In this document: piece after piece, positions 45,361 to 56,029 of the stretch
Numbering within the stretch: position 1 is the first letter of the stretch
Layout of the letters: the number at the start of each line of letters is the position of its first letter
Assembly: GCF_002849595.1 (NCBI RefSeq)
Contig: NZ_NRQR01000001.1
Span: 30,054 to 94,053, forward strand
DNA length: 64,000 nucleotides
DNA from: Luteimonas rhizosphaerae
GTDB taxonomy: Bacteria > Pseudomonadota > Gammaproteobacteria > Xanthomonadales > Xanthomonadaceae
Direction: 5' to 3'
Translations under genes and position numbers: made by a program
The notes under the pieces: model-generated
What the model was told of the DNA's origin: nothing
Databases searched by the model: none
Seen by the model: the letters and a program-made list of their open reading frames with translations, nothing else

Positions 45361-46180
45361 ATGGAAGCCACGCTGCTGACCAGCCTGCTGCTGCCGCTCG
45401 CCCTCGGCGTGATCATGTTCGGCCTCGGGCTCGGCCTGACCCTCGACGATTTCCGCCGGGTCGCGCGCTATCCCAAGGCGGTGCTGACCGGGCTGGCGCT
45501 GCAGATCGGGGTGCTGCCCTGGGCCGCGCTGGGACTGGCGCTTGCCTTCCGCCTGCCGCCGGAGCTCGCGGTCGGGCTGATGCTGCTGTCGGCCTCGCCC
45601 GGCGGCGCCACCGCCAACATCTACAGCCACCTGGCACGCGGCGACGTGGCACTCAACATAACCCTGACCGCGGTCAACAGCGTGCTGTGCCTGCTGACGC
45701 TGCCGATCATCCTCAACCTGTCGCTGGCGTACTTCCTCGGCGCCGGCCAGTACGTACCGCCGCCGACGCAGAAGATCGTCGAGGTCGCGGTGATCATCGT
45801 GCTGCCGGTCAGCCTCGGCATGCTGGTGCGCGCCTTCGCCAGCGGCTTCGCCACCCGGATGGAGCGCCCGATCCGGCTGCTGTCGGTGGTCGCTGACCTA
45901 CGTCGCGGCGGTCGGCGCGGTCTGCCTGCTGTTCAACCTGATCAGCATGGGCACCGGCTACGCGGCGCCACGGGCGCTGCGGCTGCCGCGCCGCCAGGCG
46001 ATCGCGATCGCGATGGAGATCGGCATCCACAACGGCACGCTGGCGATCTTCATCGCCCTCAACGTGCTGGAGAACCCGATGATGTCGGTGCCGGCCGCGG
46101 TCTACAGCCTGCTGATGTTCTTCACCGCGGCGGCGTTCGCATTCTGGCTCAACCGGCTCGCCGATCCGGTCGCGGCCTGA
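45361..46180 (+). pseudogene. Bile acid:sodium symporter family protein, interrupted by a deletion and frameshift
   Basis: The first frame codes for about 177 residues of a BASS-type transporter: MFGLGLGLTLDDFRRVARYP, LLSASPGGATANIYSHLARGD and LAYFLGAGQYVPP are standard. Near 45891 the frame is lost after RLLSVV. The original frame resumes at LTYVAAVGAVCLLFNLISMGTGY and continues through AMEIGIHNGTLAIFIAL to the normal C-terminus ending DPVAA. Compared with relatives, about 17-18 codons (half a helix and loop) plus a fraction seem missing. Read straight on, the first frame gives a long nonsense tail overlapping the beta-lactamase. Third lesion of this type in the window. Confidence 0.82.
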
Positions 46181-47116
<936 letters not shown>

Positions 47117-47362
47117 GCGGCGGTGCGTCACGCCTACCGTCGAGGCGACGCGGTCGAAACAATCAACACGCAATGACGTCTCGAACGGCGCGCGCTGGTC
47201 GCGGGTGGGATCCGTCATGACCGGGTTGCGGGTGCCCGATCGACGAACCGGCGGCGAGTGCAGAGCCTGATGCGCGGCACGCTCCGCGGCCCTGGGGCGC
47301 AGATAGAACAAGCCCCGCACCTTGCAGCGCCGGGCCTGCGGGTCGCTATCCGGTCGGCGGAA

Positions 47363-48823
47363 TCAGTCGCCGCTGCCGAACGTGCCGTACGGCGCCAGCT
47401 GCTCGGCGACCGCCGCGTCGCCCACGACGACGATGCTCTGCCGCGTCGGGTCGAAGAACTCGCGCGCCACCGATTGCACCTGCGCCGGCGTCACCTCGTT
47501 GACCTTCTCGACGTAGCCGCTGAGGTAATCGGCCGGACGCCCCAGCAGCCAGTTGCCGGCGAGCGCCGAAGCGACCGCGTACTGCAGCTGGTTCTGGAAC
47601 AGGTAGGTGCCGGCGGTGAAGCGCTTGGCGCGCTGCAGTTCGTCGGCGGGCACCTCGACCTCGCGCATCCGTTCGAACTCCTTGAGGAATTCGCCGATCG
47701 CCGCGCCCGTGACCTCGTTGCGCACGTCGGCCTGCGCCTGGAACGCGCCGCCTTCCGCGCGCAGGCCGAAGCTGCTGCCCGCGCCGTAGGTGTAGCCCTT
47801 GTCTTCGCGCAGGTTGCGCATCAGCCGGCTGTCGAAGCCGCCGCCGAGAATCGTATTGGCGAGCGCGGCGGGAATCGCACGGTCGTCGTCGGCTTCGAAC
47901 GCCGGCCGGCCGATGCGCACCGCCGACTGCACGCTGCCCGCGCGCGGCACCAGGACGAACTGCGGGGCGCGCGGATAATCCGGCGTCACGACGTCGGCCA
48001 CCGGCTCGCCCGTGCCCGCCCAGTCGCCGAAGCTGCGCTCGGCCAGCGCGACGGCCGCCTTCGCATCCAGCGGCCCGGCGATCACCAGCAAGGACTGGTC
48101 GGGACGGAAGCGCGTGGCGTAGGCCGCCTTCAGAGCCTCGACATCGGTGCCCGCGATCGCGGCTTCGGTGGGCAGCGTGTTGCCGTAGGGATGCGCGCCG
48201 AACAGCACCCGGCCCATCGCGCGGTTGGCCTGGTAGCCCGGCTGCGCCTCCGCCGCCTTCAGCCCCTGCAGCGCATTGGTCTTGGCCAGCTGCACCTCGT
48301 TGTCGGGAAACGCGGGATTGCGCACCACGTCGGCGAACAGCGCCGCCAGCGGGTCGGCCGACGACGACAGGCCGGACGCGCTGACGACCAGGCCGTCGCT
48401 GCTGGCGCTGCCGCTCAACGAGGCGCCGAGACGCTGCAGCGCTTCGGCGATCTGCACCGAGCTGCGGGTCGCGGTGCCTTCCTGCAGCAGACCGGCGAGC
48501 AGGTTCGACATGCCCGGCAACTGCGCCGGGTCGCTGGCGAGACCGCCGCGTACGGCGAGCACGTAGTCCACGCGCGGCAGGCCGCCTTCGCGCGGCACGA
48601 TCCAGACGGTCAGGCCGTTGGCGAGGCGATGCTCGACCAGGCCGAGTTCGGGCAATGGCTTGTCGGTGCCGTAGTCCGGCAGGCCGGCGGGCAGTTCGGT
48701 CGGCGGCGCGGTCGTGGGTGCGGCCGGCTGTTGCGCGTGCGCGTTGGCGGCGAGCAGGCAGGCGGCCAGCGCGAGTGCGAGCGGGCGCGGCAGCGCGCGG
48801 TGCGAACGGGTGCGGATGTCCAT
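47363..48823 (-). CDS. M16 family peptidase, degenerate (non-catalytic) subunit
   Basis: A 486-residue exported protein with a Sec signal ending NAHA near residue 30. It has the two M16 half-domains: ANGLTVWIVPREGGLPRVDYVLAVRGG and later DNSR-like GGFDSRLMRNLREDKGYTYGAGS with the conserved RxxxY dyad. The HxxEH zinc motif is replaced by MSNLLAGLLQEGT, so it should not cut peptides itself. It lies ten bases after the catalytic M16 gene; such pairs form heterodimers in which this subunit helps bind substrate. Confidence 0.9.
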   Translation of the reverse strand: MDIRTRSHRALPRPLALALAACLLAANAHAQQPAAPTTAPPTELPAGLPDYGTDKPLPELGLVEHRLANGLTVWIVPREGGLPRVDYVLAVRGGLASDPAQLPGMSNLLAGLLQEGTATRSSVQIAEALQRLGASLSGSASSDGLVVSASGLSSSADPLAALFADVVRNPAFPDNEVQLAKTNALQGLKAAEAQPGYQANRAMGRVLFGAHPYGNTLPTEAAIAGTDVEALKAAYATRFRPDQSLLVIAGPLDAKAAVALAERSFGDWAGTGEPVADVVTPDYPRAPQFVLVPRAGSVQSAVRIGRPAFEADDDRAIPAALANTILGGGFDSRLMRNLREDKGYTYGAGSSFGLRAEGGAFQAQADVRNEVTGAAIGEFLKEFERMREVEVPADELQRAKRFTAGTYLFQNQLQYAVASALAGNWLLGRPADYLSGYVEKVNEVTPAQVQSVAREFFDPTRQSIVVVGDAAVAEQLAPYGTFGSGD

Positions 48824-48833
48824 GTCGATCTCC

Positions 48834-50255
48834 TCAGTCCTGCGCCGCGGCAGCGGCGGGCGCCGGCGCGGCCGGCGGAGCGATGCCGCGCGCAGGCGCC
48901 ATCGCGGCGGGCACGCGGTCGATGACGGTGCGGTTAGCCTCGGTCAGATAGGTCTTCGCCACACGCTGCACGTCGGCGACGGTCACCGCGTTCACCCAGC
49001 CGGGTACCCGGTTGAGCGTGTCCGCATCGCCCCACAGCAGCTGCGCCTTGGCGAGTTCGTCGGCGCGCGAGATGAAGGGCTCGAGGCTGTCGACGTAGTC
49101 GGCCAGCAGTTTGGTCTTCGTCGCGGCCAGGGTATCGGCCGGGACGCCGTCGGCGACGATGCGCGCGACTTCCGCGTCGATCGCATCGAGCACGGCGTCC
49201 GGTTCCACGTTCGGCTTGTACAGCGCGAACAGCGTCATCAGCGTCGGCCCGTCGTAGTCCCAGGCGTGGCCGAGCGGCCAGCCGAGGCCGCCGTCGATGT
49301 TGAGCAGCTGCTCGCGGCCCTTGACCAGGCCCTGGTACAGACGCGACGCGTCGCCGCCGGCCAGCAGTTGCGACAGCACCGCCATCGGCGCGTGATCGGC
49401 GTGGCCGCGCGCGGGCATCTTCCAGCCCACCGCGAGCGCCGGCACCTGCGCCAGCGCGTCGGCCTGGGCTTCGCGCTTGCCTTCGGTGTTCAGCGGTTCG
49501 GACACATCCGGACGTGTGGGCGTCGGACGCGCGGGAATGTGGCCGAAGTAGTCCTCGACCAGCGCGAACGCTTCATCGGCCGAGATGTCGCCCGCGATGC
49601 CGATGACCGCGTTGTTGGGGCCGTAGTAGTCGCGGTGGAAGGCTTCGACATCGCCGAGCGTCGCCCCTTCGAGATCTTTGAAGCTGCCGTAGCCGTCGTG
49701 CGCGTTCGCCCACTTCGAGAACGCCAGACGGTTGATGTCGAACACGAAGAACAGGCCGTAGGGCTGGTTCTGCACGTTGACGCGGATCTCTTCCTTGACC
49801 ACGTCCTGCTGGTTCTTGAGGTTGCCGGCCGAGAAGTCGAGCGTCTTCATGCGGTCCGCCTCCAGCCACAGGATCGGCGCGAGCGCGGAGACCGGCGCGG
49901 TCTCGATGTAGTTGGTGTAGTCGGGCCGCGTGGAGCCGTTGAGACGCCCGCCGCCGCCCTGGATCACGCGGTCGAACACGCCCTTGGGCGCGACCGGCGT
50001 GCCCTGGAACATCAGGTGTTCGAACAGGTGCGCGAAGCCGGTGCGGTTCTCCGGCTCGAGGCGCATGCCGACGTGATAGACGACGCTGACGCCGACCGTC
50101 GGCGAGCTGCGATCCTCGGACACGACGACGGTCAGGCCGTTGTCGAGCGTCTTCGTTTCGATCGGCAGACGCCAGTCCACCTGTTGCGCGGCCGCGGGCG
50201 CGGCCAGCAGCGCGAGCAGCGCGAACGCGCCTCCCCATCCTGCGAGTCGTATCAT
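48834..50255 (-). CDS. M16 family zinc metallopeptidase, catalytic subunit
   Basis: A 473-residue exported peptidase of the pitrilysin/PqqL type. The signal peptide ends near residue 23 (APAAAQ). The inverted zinc motif HLFEH is at residues 76-80, with the third ligand Glu at about 156 in VVKEEIRVN. The C-terminal half carries the second M16 domain and a Pro/Ala tail. It probably acts in the periplasm; substrates are unknown. It leads a two-gene unit with the degenerate partner. The ATG before IRLAGWGG is used, and longer frames upstream are shadows. Confidence 0.92.
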   Translation of the reverse strand: MIRLAGWGGAFALLALLAAPAAAQQVDWRLPIETKTLDNGLTVVVSEDRSSPTVGVSVVYHVGMRLEPENRTGFAHLFEHLMFQGTPVAPKGVFDRVIQGGGGRLNGSTRPDYTNYIETAPVSALAPILWLEADRMKTLDFSAGNLKNQQDVVKEEIRVNVQNQPYGLFFVFDINRLAFSKWANAHDGYGSFKDLEGATLGDVEAFHRDYYGPNNAVIGIAGDISADEAFALVEDYFGHIPARPTPTRPDVSEPLNTEGKREAQADALAQVPALAVGWKMPARGHADHAPMAVLSQLLAGGDASRLYQGLVKGREQLLNIDGGLGWPLGHAWDYDGPTLMTLFALYKPNVEPDAVLDAIDAEVARIVADGVPADTLAATKTKLLADYVDSLEPFISRADELAKAQLLWGDADTLNRVPGWVNAVTVADVQRVAKTYLTEANRTVIDRVPAAMAPARGIAPPAAPAPAAAAAQD

Positions 50256-50415
50256 CGTCGATTCCCTGATCCGCCCCGCATCCCCGGGGCACGAATCCCG
50301 AATATAGACGAGGCGTGCGCGGCGACGCGAGCCGCGTACCGGCGGGCACACGATGCGGCGGACATCGCGCCCGCACCGGCTGGAATGCGACGGCGCGCGG
50401 TCGCGCGGCGCCGGT

Positions 50416-51738
50416 CTACCGGTCCGCGTGGTCGCGCGGAACGGGCGGCACCGCCGCGGGCTCCGCAGATGCATCGGCGTCGATGCCCACGTTGCTGGTC
50501 GCCGCATCGTAGGCCGCGCGATCCAGCAGACCGGTTTCCTTGGCCACCAGCACCGGCACCAGCATCTGCCCGGTGACGTTGGTCATCGTGCGCATCATGT
50601 CCAGCACGCGATCGATCGCCAGCAGCAGGCCCAGGCCCTCCAGCGGCAGGCCGGCCGCCGACAGCACGACGGTCGCCATGACCACGGCGGTACCGGGCAC
50701 GCCGGCCGTGCCGAAGCTGCCGAGCACCGACGCCAGCAGGATCGCCGCGTACTGGGCGAAGCTCAGTTCGATGCCGAAGTACTGGGCGATGAACACCGAC
50801 GCGAGCGTCGGGTAGATCGCGCCGCAGCCGTCCATCTTGATCGTCGCGCCGAGCGGCACGGCGAACGCGGCGTAGTCGCGGTTGACGCCGAGGTTGTGGG
50901 TCACGCTGCGCAGCGCGACCGGCATCGACGCCAGGCTCGACGAACTGACGAACGCGACCTGCATGCCCGGCGCGGCGCCGCGGAAGAACTTCAGCGGATT
51001 GAGCCCGTGCGCGAGCAGCAGCCCGCCGTAGACCACGACGATGTGCAGCGCGCACGCGACGTACAGCGCGACGACGAAGTTGCCGAGCGGCAACAGGCGC
51101 TCGAAGCCGTAGGCGCCGACCAGCGCCGCGATCAGGCCGAAGGTGCCGATCGGCGTGATCTCGAGCACGAAGCGCGTGACCTGCACCATCGCGTCGCTGG
51201 CCTGCCCGACCAGCGTGCGTAGCGCGGCGACGCGATCGCCCAGCTTGACCAGGGCGAAGCCGACGAGGCCGGCGAAGAAGATCACCTGCAGGATGTTGCC
51301 GCTCGACAGCGCCGCGAACGGATTGGTCGGCACCACGTTGAGCAGCACTTCGACCGGCGTCGGCACGTCGCGCGGCGTGTAATCCGCGGCCGGCGTCAGC
51401 GAGCCGGCCTCGACGCTGAGACCGGGATTGAAGGTATAGGCGACCGCGAAGCCGACGCCGACCGCGAGCACCGCGGTCGCGGCGAACCAGCCGAAGGTGC
51501 GCCCGCCGAGCGCCGCGATCGACTGCTGCCCGTGCAGCGCCGACACCGCGTTGATGACCGCGAAGAACACCAGCGGCACTGCGATCATGCGGATCAGGTT
51601 GACGTAGAGCGTGCCCAGCGGCTGCAGCCAGGTCTCGGCGGCCGGCCCCATCAGCCAGCCGACCAGCGCACCGAGCACGAACGCGCCGAGCACGCGCTTC
51701 CAGAACGGAATCTTGAACCACCACGTCAGCACGTTCAT
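50416..51738 (-). CDS. Dicarboxylate/amino acid:cation symporter (DAACS family)
   Basis: A 440-residue inner-membrane transporter of the GltP/DctA family. The start MNVLTWWFKIPFWKRVLGAF is typical. The serine-rich hairpin HP1 is FVSSSSLASMPVALRS, helix 7 has the substrate motif ATIKMDGCGAIYP, and HP2 with FGTAGVPGTAVVMATVVL follows. Substrates are likely glutamate, aspartate or C4-dicarboxylates, driven by protons or sodium. The C-terminal 30 residues are hydrophilic. It is divergent from the alkaline phosphatase gene. Confidence 0.91.
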   Translation of the reverse strand: MNVLTWWFKIPFWKRVLGAFVLGALVGWLMGPAAETWLQPLGTLYVNLIRMIAVPLVFFAVINAVSALHGQQSIAALGGRTFGWFAATAVLAVGVGFAVAYTFNPGLSVEAGSLTPAADYTPRDVPTPVEVLLNVVPTNPFAALSSGNILQVIFFAGLVGFALVKLGDRVAALRTLVGQASDAMVQVTRFVLEITPIGTFGLIAALVGAYGFERLLPLGNFVVALYVACALHIVVVYGGLLLAHGLNPLKFFRGAAPGMQVAFVSSSSLASMPVALRSVTHNLGVNRDYAAFAVPLGATIKMDGCGAIYPTLASVFIAQYFGIELSFAQYAAILLASVLGSFGTAGVPGTAVVMATVVLSAAGLPLEGLGLLLAIDRVLDMMRTMTNVTGQMLVPVLVAKETGLLDRAAYDAATSNVGIDADASAEPAAVPPVPRDHADR

Positions 51739-51999
51739 TCGGGGGACCGCCGGGACGTCAACAGGCGACGATACGTCAGCCCATCTATGTTGGCGATGCC
51801 GGTATCGGGACGCCAGCGTCCCATCAGTGAGACGCCGACGGGGGGATCCGCCTCCGCGCAGCGGCGGCGTCGCGCGCCACGTGCGCCGGCCGGCAGCGTC
51901 CCACGACGCCCCGCCGCATCGATGCGCCGTGCCGCTGCCGCAGAGGTGCAATGCGGGGCGGGCATAATTGCGGCGCATTTCTTCCGGTCTTTCTTCTCT

Positions 52000-53706
52000 A
52001 TGCGTGTTCTGTCTGCGGGCCTGGCCTGCTCCCTGACCCTGCTCTGCGCTGCCTGCAGCACCCTCGACACCCCCTCGACTGCCCCCGCCGGCGCCATCGC
52101 GCCGATCGACGTGCCCGTCGCCGCCAGCCGCGCCGACGAAACCGCCGACTGGTGGTACCGCAGCGGCGCCGCGCGTGCGGCCGGCAACGGGGCGATGGCG
52201 GGCCGGGCGAAGAACGTCATCGTGTTCCTGGGCGACGGCATGAGCCTGACCACGGTCGCCGCGGCGCGCATCCTCGAAGGCCAGCGCCTGGGCGGCAGCG
52301 GCGAGGAGCACCAGCTGAGCTGGGAGCACTTCCCGCACACCGGCCTGAGCAAGACCTACAACACCGACTCGCAGACGCCCGACTCGGCCGGCACCATGAC
52401 CGCGATCGCGGCGGGCGTGAAATCGCACATGGGCGCGATCGGCGTGTCGTCGGGCAACCGGTTCGACTGCGCCGACAGCCGCCAGCGGCACGTGCAGTCG
52501 TGGCTGCAGCTCGCCACCGACGCCGGACTGGCGACGGGCGTCGTCACCACCGCGCGCCTGACCCACGCGACGCCGGCCGCGACCTACGCGCATTCGCCGG
52601 ACCGCAACTGGGAGAACGACGCCGACCTGCCGGAGGCCGCCAGGGCCGCCGGCTGCCGCGACATCGCCCAGCAGATCCTCGATTTCCCCGCCGGCAAGGG
52701 GCCGCGCGTGCTGCTCGGCGGCGGGCGCGGCGAATTCCTGCCGGTGACGGCGCGCGACCCCGAGCACGCCGACAAGGTCGGCCAGCGCCTCGACGGCCGC
52801 GACCTGCCGGCCGAATGGCAGGCGGCGCACCCGGGCGGCGCCTACGTCTGGAACACCGCGCAGCTGCGCGCGGCCGCGGACGCCGATGCCGTCTTCGGCC
52901 TGTTCGAATACGACCACATGCAGTACGAGCACGACCGCGACCGGGGCGACGACGGCGAGCCGGATCTGGCCGAGATGACCCGCTTCGCGATCGAGCGGCT
53001 GGCGCGGGAGGACGCGGGCTACGTGCTGCTGATCGAGAGCGGCCGCATCGACCACGCCAACCACGAAGGCAACGCCTTCCGCGCGCTCGACGAGACCGTC
53101 GCGATGTCGCGCGCGGTGCAGGCCGCGGTCGAGGCGACCTCGGACGACGACACGCTGATCCTGGTCACCGCCGACCACTCGCATACGCTGAACTTCGTCG
53201 GGTATCCGACCCGCGGCAATCCGATCCTCGGCAAGGTCCGCGGCCGCGTCAGCGAGGACGACGATCCGAACGCCTATGCGCTCGATGCGACCGGCCTGCC
53301 CTACACCACGCTGTCCTACGCCAACGGCCCCGGCTACACCGGTGCCAGCAACCGGCAACCCGCGGGCCCCAAGCGCCATCACCACCAGCCGAGCAGCTTC
53401 GAGCCCGCCGAGGGCCGCCCCGACCTGCGCGAGGTCGACACCGAGCATCCCGATTTCATGCAGGAAGCGCTGGTGCCGATGAAGAGCGAGACGCATGGCG
53501 GCGACGACGTCGGCATCTGGGCGCGCGGCCCCGGCAGCGACGCGGTCCGCGGCACCCTCGAACAGAACGTGCTCTATCACCTGATCGTGCAGGCCACGCC
53601 GGCGCTGCGCGCGCAGCTGTGCCGGGATGGCCATTGCAACGCCGACGGCGTGCCGGTCGAGCTGCCGCGGCGTGCGCCGGTGAACGCGCCCGCCCGTACG
53701 GAGTGA
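52000..53706 (+). CDS. Alkaline phosphatase lipoprotein (PhoA family)
   Basis: A 568-residue exported phosphatase. The lipobox LLCAAC places lipidation on Cys19. The core has NVIVFLGDGMSLTT with metal-binding Asp, the nucleophile Ser129 in TPDSAGTMTAIAAG, LIESGRIDHANHEGN, VTADHSH and SETHGGDDVGIWARGPGS with the remaining zinc ligands. A C-terminal pair of Cys (LCRDGHC) may form a disulfide. It should release phosphate from organic esters at the outer membrane or periplasm. A Pho box was not found in the 261-base gap with the divergent symporter. Confidence 0.92.
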   Translation: MRVLSAGLACSLTLLCAACSTLDTPSTAPAGAIAPIDVPVAASRADETADWWYRSGAARAAGNGAMAGRAKNVIVFLGDGMSLTTVAAARILEGQRLGGSGEEHQLSWEHFPHTGLSKTYNTDSQTPDSAGTMTAIAAGVKSHMGAIGVSSGNRFDCADSRQRHVQSWLQLATDAGLATGVVTTARLTHATPAATYAHSPDRNWENDADLPEAARAAGCRDIAQQILDFPAGKGPRVLLGGGRGEFLPVTARDPEHADKVGQRLDGRDLPAEWQAAHPGGAYVWNTAQLRAAADADAVFGLFEYDHMQYEHDRDRGDDGEPDLAEMTRFAIERLAREDAGYVLLIESGRIDHANHEGNAFRALDETVAMSRAVQAAVEATSDDDTLILVTADHSHTLNFVGYPTRGNPILGKVRGRVSEDDDPNAYALDATGLPYTTLSYANGPGYTGASNRQPAGPKRHHHQPSSFEPAEGRPDLREVDTEHPDFMQEALVPMKSETHGGDDVGIWARGPGSDAVRGTLEQNVLYHLIVQATPALRAQLCRDGHCNADGVPVELPRRAPVNAPARTE

Positions 53707-53743
53707 GGCCGGCATATTCGCCTCTGCGCCGGCGTCTGCCCGC

Positions 53744-53810
53744 GTAGGCGCGTGCACGCGCGTGACCGGGCATTCCGGTCGACGCCCATTGCGCCCAGGG
53801 GCGCTCCTGG
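53744..53810 (+). repeat. GTAG-headed REP-like unit, copy 1
   Basis: Starts GTAGGCGCGTGCACGCGCG, a palindrome, then the conserved body GGGCATTCCGGTCGACGCCC, then the closing GCGCCCAGGGGCGC at 53791-53804. It aligns along its length with the second unit 96 bases downstream. Similar palindromic GTAG-headed repeats are common between genes in Stenotrophomonas and Xanthomonas relatives. Confidence 0.7.
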
Positions 53811-53839
53811 GTGCTCGCTCGCGGCTCCCCTCCGCTTCT

Positions 53840-53905
53840 GTAGGACCGCGCTCGCGCGCGAGCGGGCGTCCCGTCGAAGCCCCGATCGCGCCCAGGGGCG
53901 CGCCG
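53840..53905 (+). repeat. GTAG-headed REP-like unit, copy 2
   Basis: Starts GTAGGACCG and contains a perfect 16-base palindrome, CGCTCGCGCGCGAGCG, at 53849-53864. The body GGGCGTCCCGTCGAAGCCC and closing GCGCCCAGGGGCGC (53888-53901) match copy 1. Together the two units fill most of the 319-base gap between the phosphatase and bdhA; no gene is seen there. Confidence 0.75.
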
Positions 53906-54025
53906 ACGGACGCGGGATCCGGCGTCCGTGTTCCCCCACGCGGACGCTGCGTCGTCCGGCGCCACGACGCGCCGCGCCACATCCAACCGCTAAGCTGGCC
54001 CTCCCCCTGACAGCGGAGCGGCACG

Positions 54026-54811
54026 ATGAATCGACTCGACGGCAAGGTCTGCGTGGTCACCGGCGCAGCCAGCGGCATCGGCAAGCGCATCGCCGAGGTC
54101 TACGCCCAGGCGGGCGGCAAGGTCGTCATCGCCGACCTCAAGCTCGAAGCGGCGGAAGCCACCGCGACTGAAATCCGCAACGCCGGTGGCGATGCGCTGG
54201 CCGTGGCGATGGACGTCACCGACGAGGCCCAGGTCGTCGACGGCATCGCCCGGGCCGTCGCCCATTACGGCCGGGTCGACGTGCTGGTGTCGAACGCCGG
54301 CATCCAGATCGTCAACAAGGTCACCGACTTCAGCTACGCCGACTGGAAGAAAATGCTGGCCATCCATCTCGACGGCGCCTTCCTGACCACGCGCGAATGC
54401 CTGCGCGACATGGAGACGCGCAAGACCGGCGGCGCGATCATCTACATGGGGTCGGTGCATTCGCATGTCGCATCCAGGCTCAAGGCGCCCTACGTCACCG
54501 CCAAGCACGGCCTGCTCGGCCTCGCCCGCACGGTCGCCAAGGAAGCCGCCCCCTACGGCGTGCGCGCCAATGTGATCTGTCCCGGCTTCGTGCGCACGCC
54601 GCTGGTCGACAAGCAGATTCCCGAGCAGGCCACGGAACTGGGCATCAGCGAGGACGAGGTGATCCGCGACGTCATGCTCAAGGACACCGTCGACGGCGAG
54701 TTCACCACCGTCGACGACGTCGCCAACGTCGCGCTGATGCTGGCCGCGTTCGAGACCAATGCCCTGACCGGCCAGAGTCTGGTCGTGAGCCACGGCTGGT
54801 TCATGCAGTGA
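54026..54811 (+). CDS. bdhA: 3-hydroxybutyrate dehydrogenase
   Basis: A 261-residue short-chain dehydrogenase oxidising 3-hydroxybutyrate to acetoacetate with NAD. The cofactor motif is TGAASGIGK at residues 12-20, and the catalytic residues are Ser143, Tyr156 and Lys160 in GSVHSH and PYVTAKHG. The family-specific segments [24 protein letters not shown] and [15 protein letters not shown] are complete. It is the last step of PHB breakdown. GGAG lies upstream of the ATG. It is coupled to the patatin gene by a GTGA overlap. Confidence 0.95.
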   Translation: MNRLDGKVCVVTGAASGIGKRIAEVYAQAGGKVVIADLKLEAAEATATEIRNAGGDALAVAMDVTDEAQVVDGIARAVAHYGRVDVLVSNAGIQIVNKVTDFSYADWKKMLAIHLDGAFLTTRECLRDMETRKTGGAIIYMGSVHSHVASRLKAPYVTAKHGLLGLARTVAKEAAPYGVRANVICPGFVRTPLVDKQIPEQATELGISEDEVIRDVMLKDTVDGEFTTVDDVANVALMLAAFETNALTGQSLVVSHGWFMQ

Positions 54812-56013
54812 GCACGCCCCGCACCGAGGCCGCGGTCCGCGAGCGCGTCGCGCGCTACCCCATGGTCGCGCTGGTGCTGCAGGGCGGCGGCGCGCTCGGC
54901 GCCTACCAGTGCGGCGTCTACGAGCGCCTGCATGCCGAAGGCATCGCGCCGAACTGGTTCGCGGGGATCTCGATCGGCGCGATCAACGCCGCGATCCTCG
55001 CCGGCAATGCGCCGGAGGACCGCGTCGCGCAACTGCAGGCGTTCTGGAACGTCATCAGCGAACCGGCCGGCCCGCTGTCGTTTCCGGCGCTCGCGATCCG
55101 CACCGCGGTCGCCAGCCTGCCCGAACATCCCGCGCTGCTGTCGTGGGCGCGGGGCATGAGCGCGATGGGCGCGATGCTGCAGGGCCAGCGCGGTTTCTTC
55201 GAGGCGCGGACGCTGTCGCCGCTGGTGCTGCCCGGCGACGGCAGCGACGCGGCGACCAGCTTCTACGACACCGCGCCGCTGCGCGAGACGCTGCTGCGCT
55301 TCGTCGATTTCGACCGCATCAACCACGACCACGCGGTCCGCCTGACGATCGGCGCGACCAACGTCGTGCGCGGCAATTTCCGCTATTTCGACAGCGCGCG
55401 CGAGCCGATCCGGGTCGAGCACATCCTCGCGTCGGGCGCGCTGCCGCCTGCGTTTCCCGCGGTCGAGATCGACGGCGAGCCGTACTGGGACGGCGGCATC
55501 GTGTCGAACACGCCGCTCGAGTACATCCTCGACTGCCATCCGCACGAGGACACGCTGGTGTTCCAGGTCGACCTGTGGAGCGCGCGCGGTCCGCGGCCAC
55601 GGTCGCTGCTCGACGTGCTCGAGCGGGTCAAGGACATCCGTTTCTCCAGCCGCACCCGGCACGGCACCCAGATGGTGGAGACCGCGCAGAAACTGCGCAC
55701 CGCGTTGAAGGAGCTCATCGAGCGCCTGCCCGACCGCACGCTGCCACCGCACCTGGAGGCGACGCTGTCGCCCTACCTCGACGACCGCGTGTTCAACGTC
55801 ATCCACCTGATCTACCAGACCAAGCCGCACGAACAGCAGAACAAGGACTACGCCTTCGGCCACATCCCGCTGCGCGAGCACTGGGACAGCGGCCTGCGCG
55901 ACATGGACCGCACGCTGTCGCGGCCGGCGTATTTCGATCTGCCCGACCGCGCGGTCGGCGTCGCCACGCACGACATCCACCGCGACCGTGAGGCGCGCGA
56001 CGCGACGCGCTGA
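54808..56013 (+). CDS. Patatin-like phospholipase with DUF3734 domain
   Basis: A 401-residue serine lipid hydrolase. [18 protein letters not shown] gives the oxyanion loop, the nucleophile is Ser55 in GISIGAIN, and the catalytic Asp is in [11 protein letters not shown] near residue 230. The C-terminal third, ending with [12 protein letters not shown], matches DUF3734. No signal peptide is seen. In many Proteobacteria such a gene follows bdhA, which suggests a role in PHB granule or lipid turnover, but this is not shown. The GTG start overlaps the bdhA stop. Confidence 0.9.
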   Translation: MSTPRTEAAVRERVARYPMVALVLQGGGALGAYQCGVYERLHAEGIAPNWFAGISIGAINAAILAGNAPEDRVAQLQAFWNVISEPAGPLSFPALAIRTAVASLPEHPALLSWARGMSAMGAMLQGQRGFFEARTLSPLVLPGDGSDAATSFYDTAPLRETLLRFVDFDRINHDHAVRLTIGATNVVRGNFRYFDSAREPIRVEHILASGALPPAFPAVEIDGEPYWDGGIVSNTPLEYILDCHPHEDTLVFQVDLWSARGPRPRSLLDVLERVKDIRFSSRTRHGTQMVETAQKLRTALKELIERLPDRTLPPHLEATLSPYLDDRVFNVIHLIYQTKPHEQQNKDYAFGHIPLREHWDSGLRDMDRTLSRPAYFDLPDRAVGVATHDIHRDREARDATR

Positions 56014-56029
56014 TCGCGCCGCGGCGCGA

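Noticed and set aside
52000..53706. Lipoprotein phosphatase gene as PhoB-regulated
   Set aside because: No tandem CTGTCAT-like Pho box was found in the divergent gap; regulation cannot be claimed.
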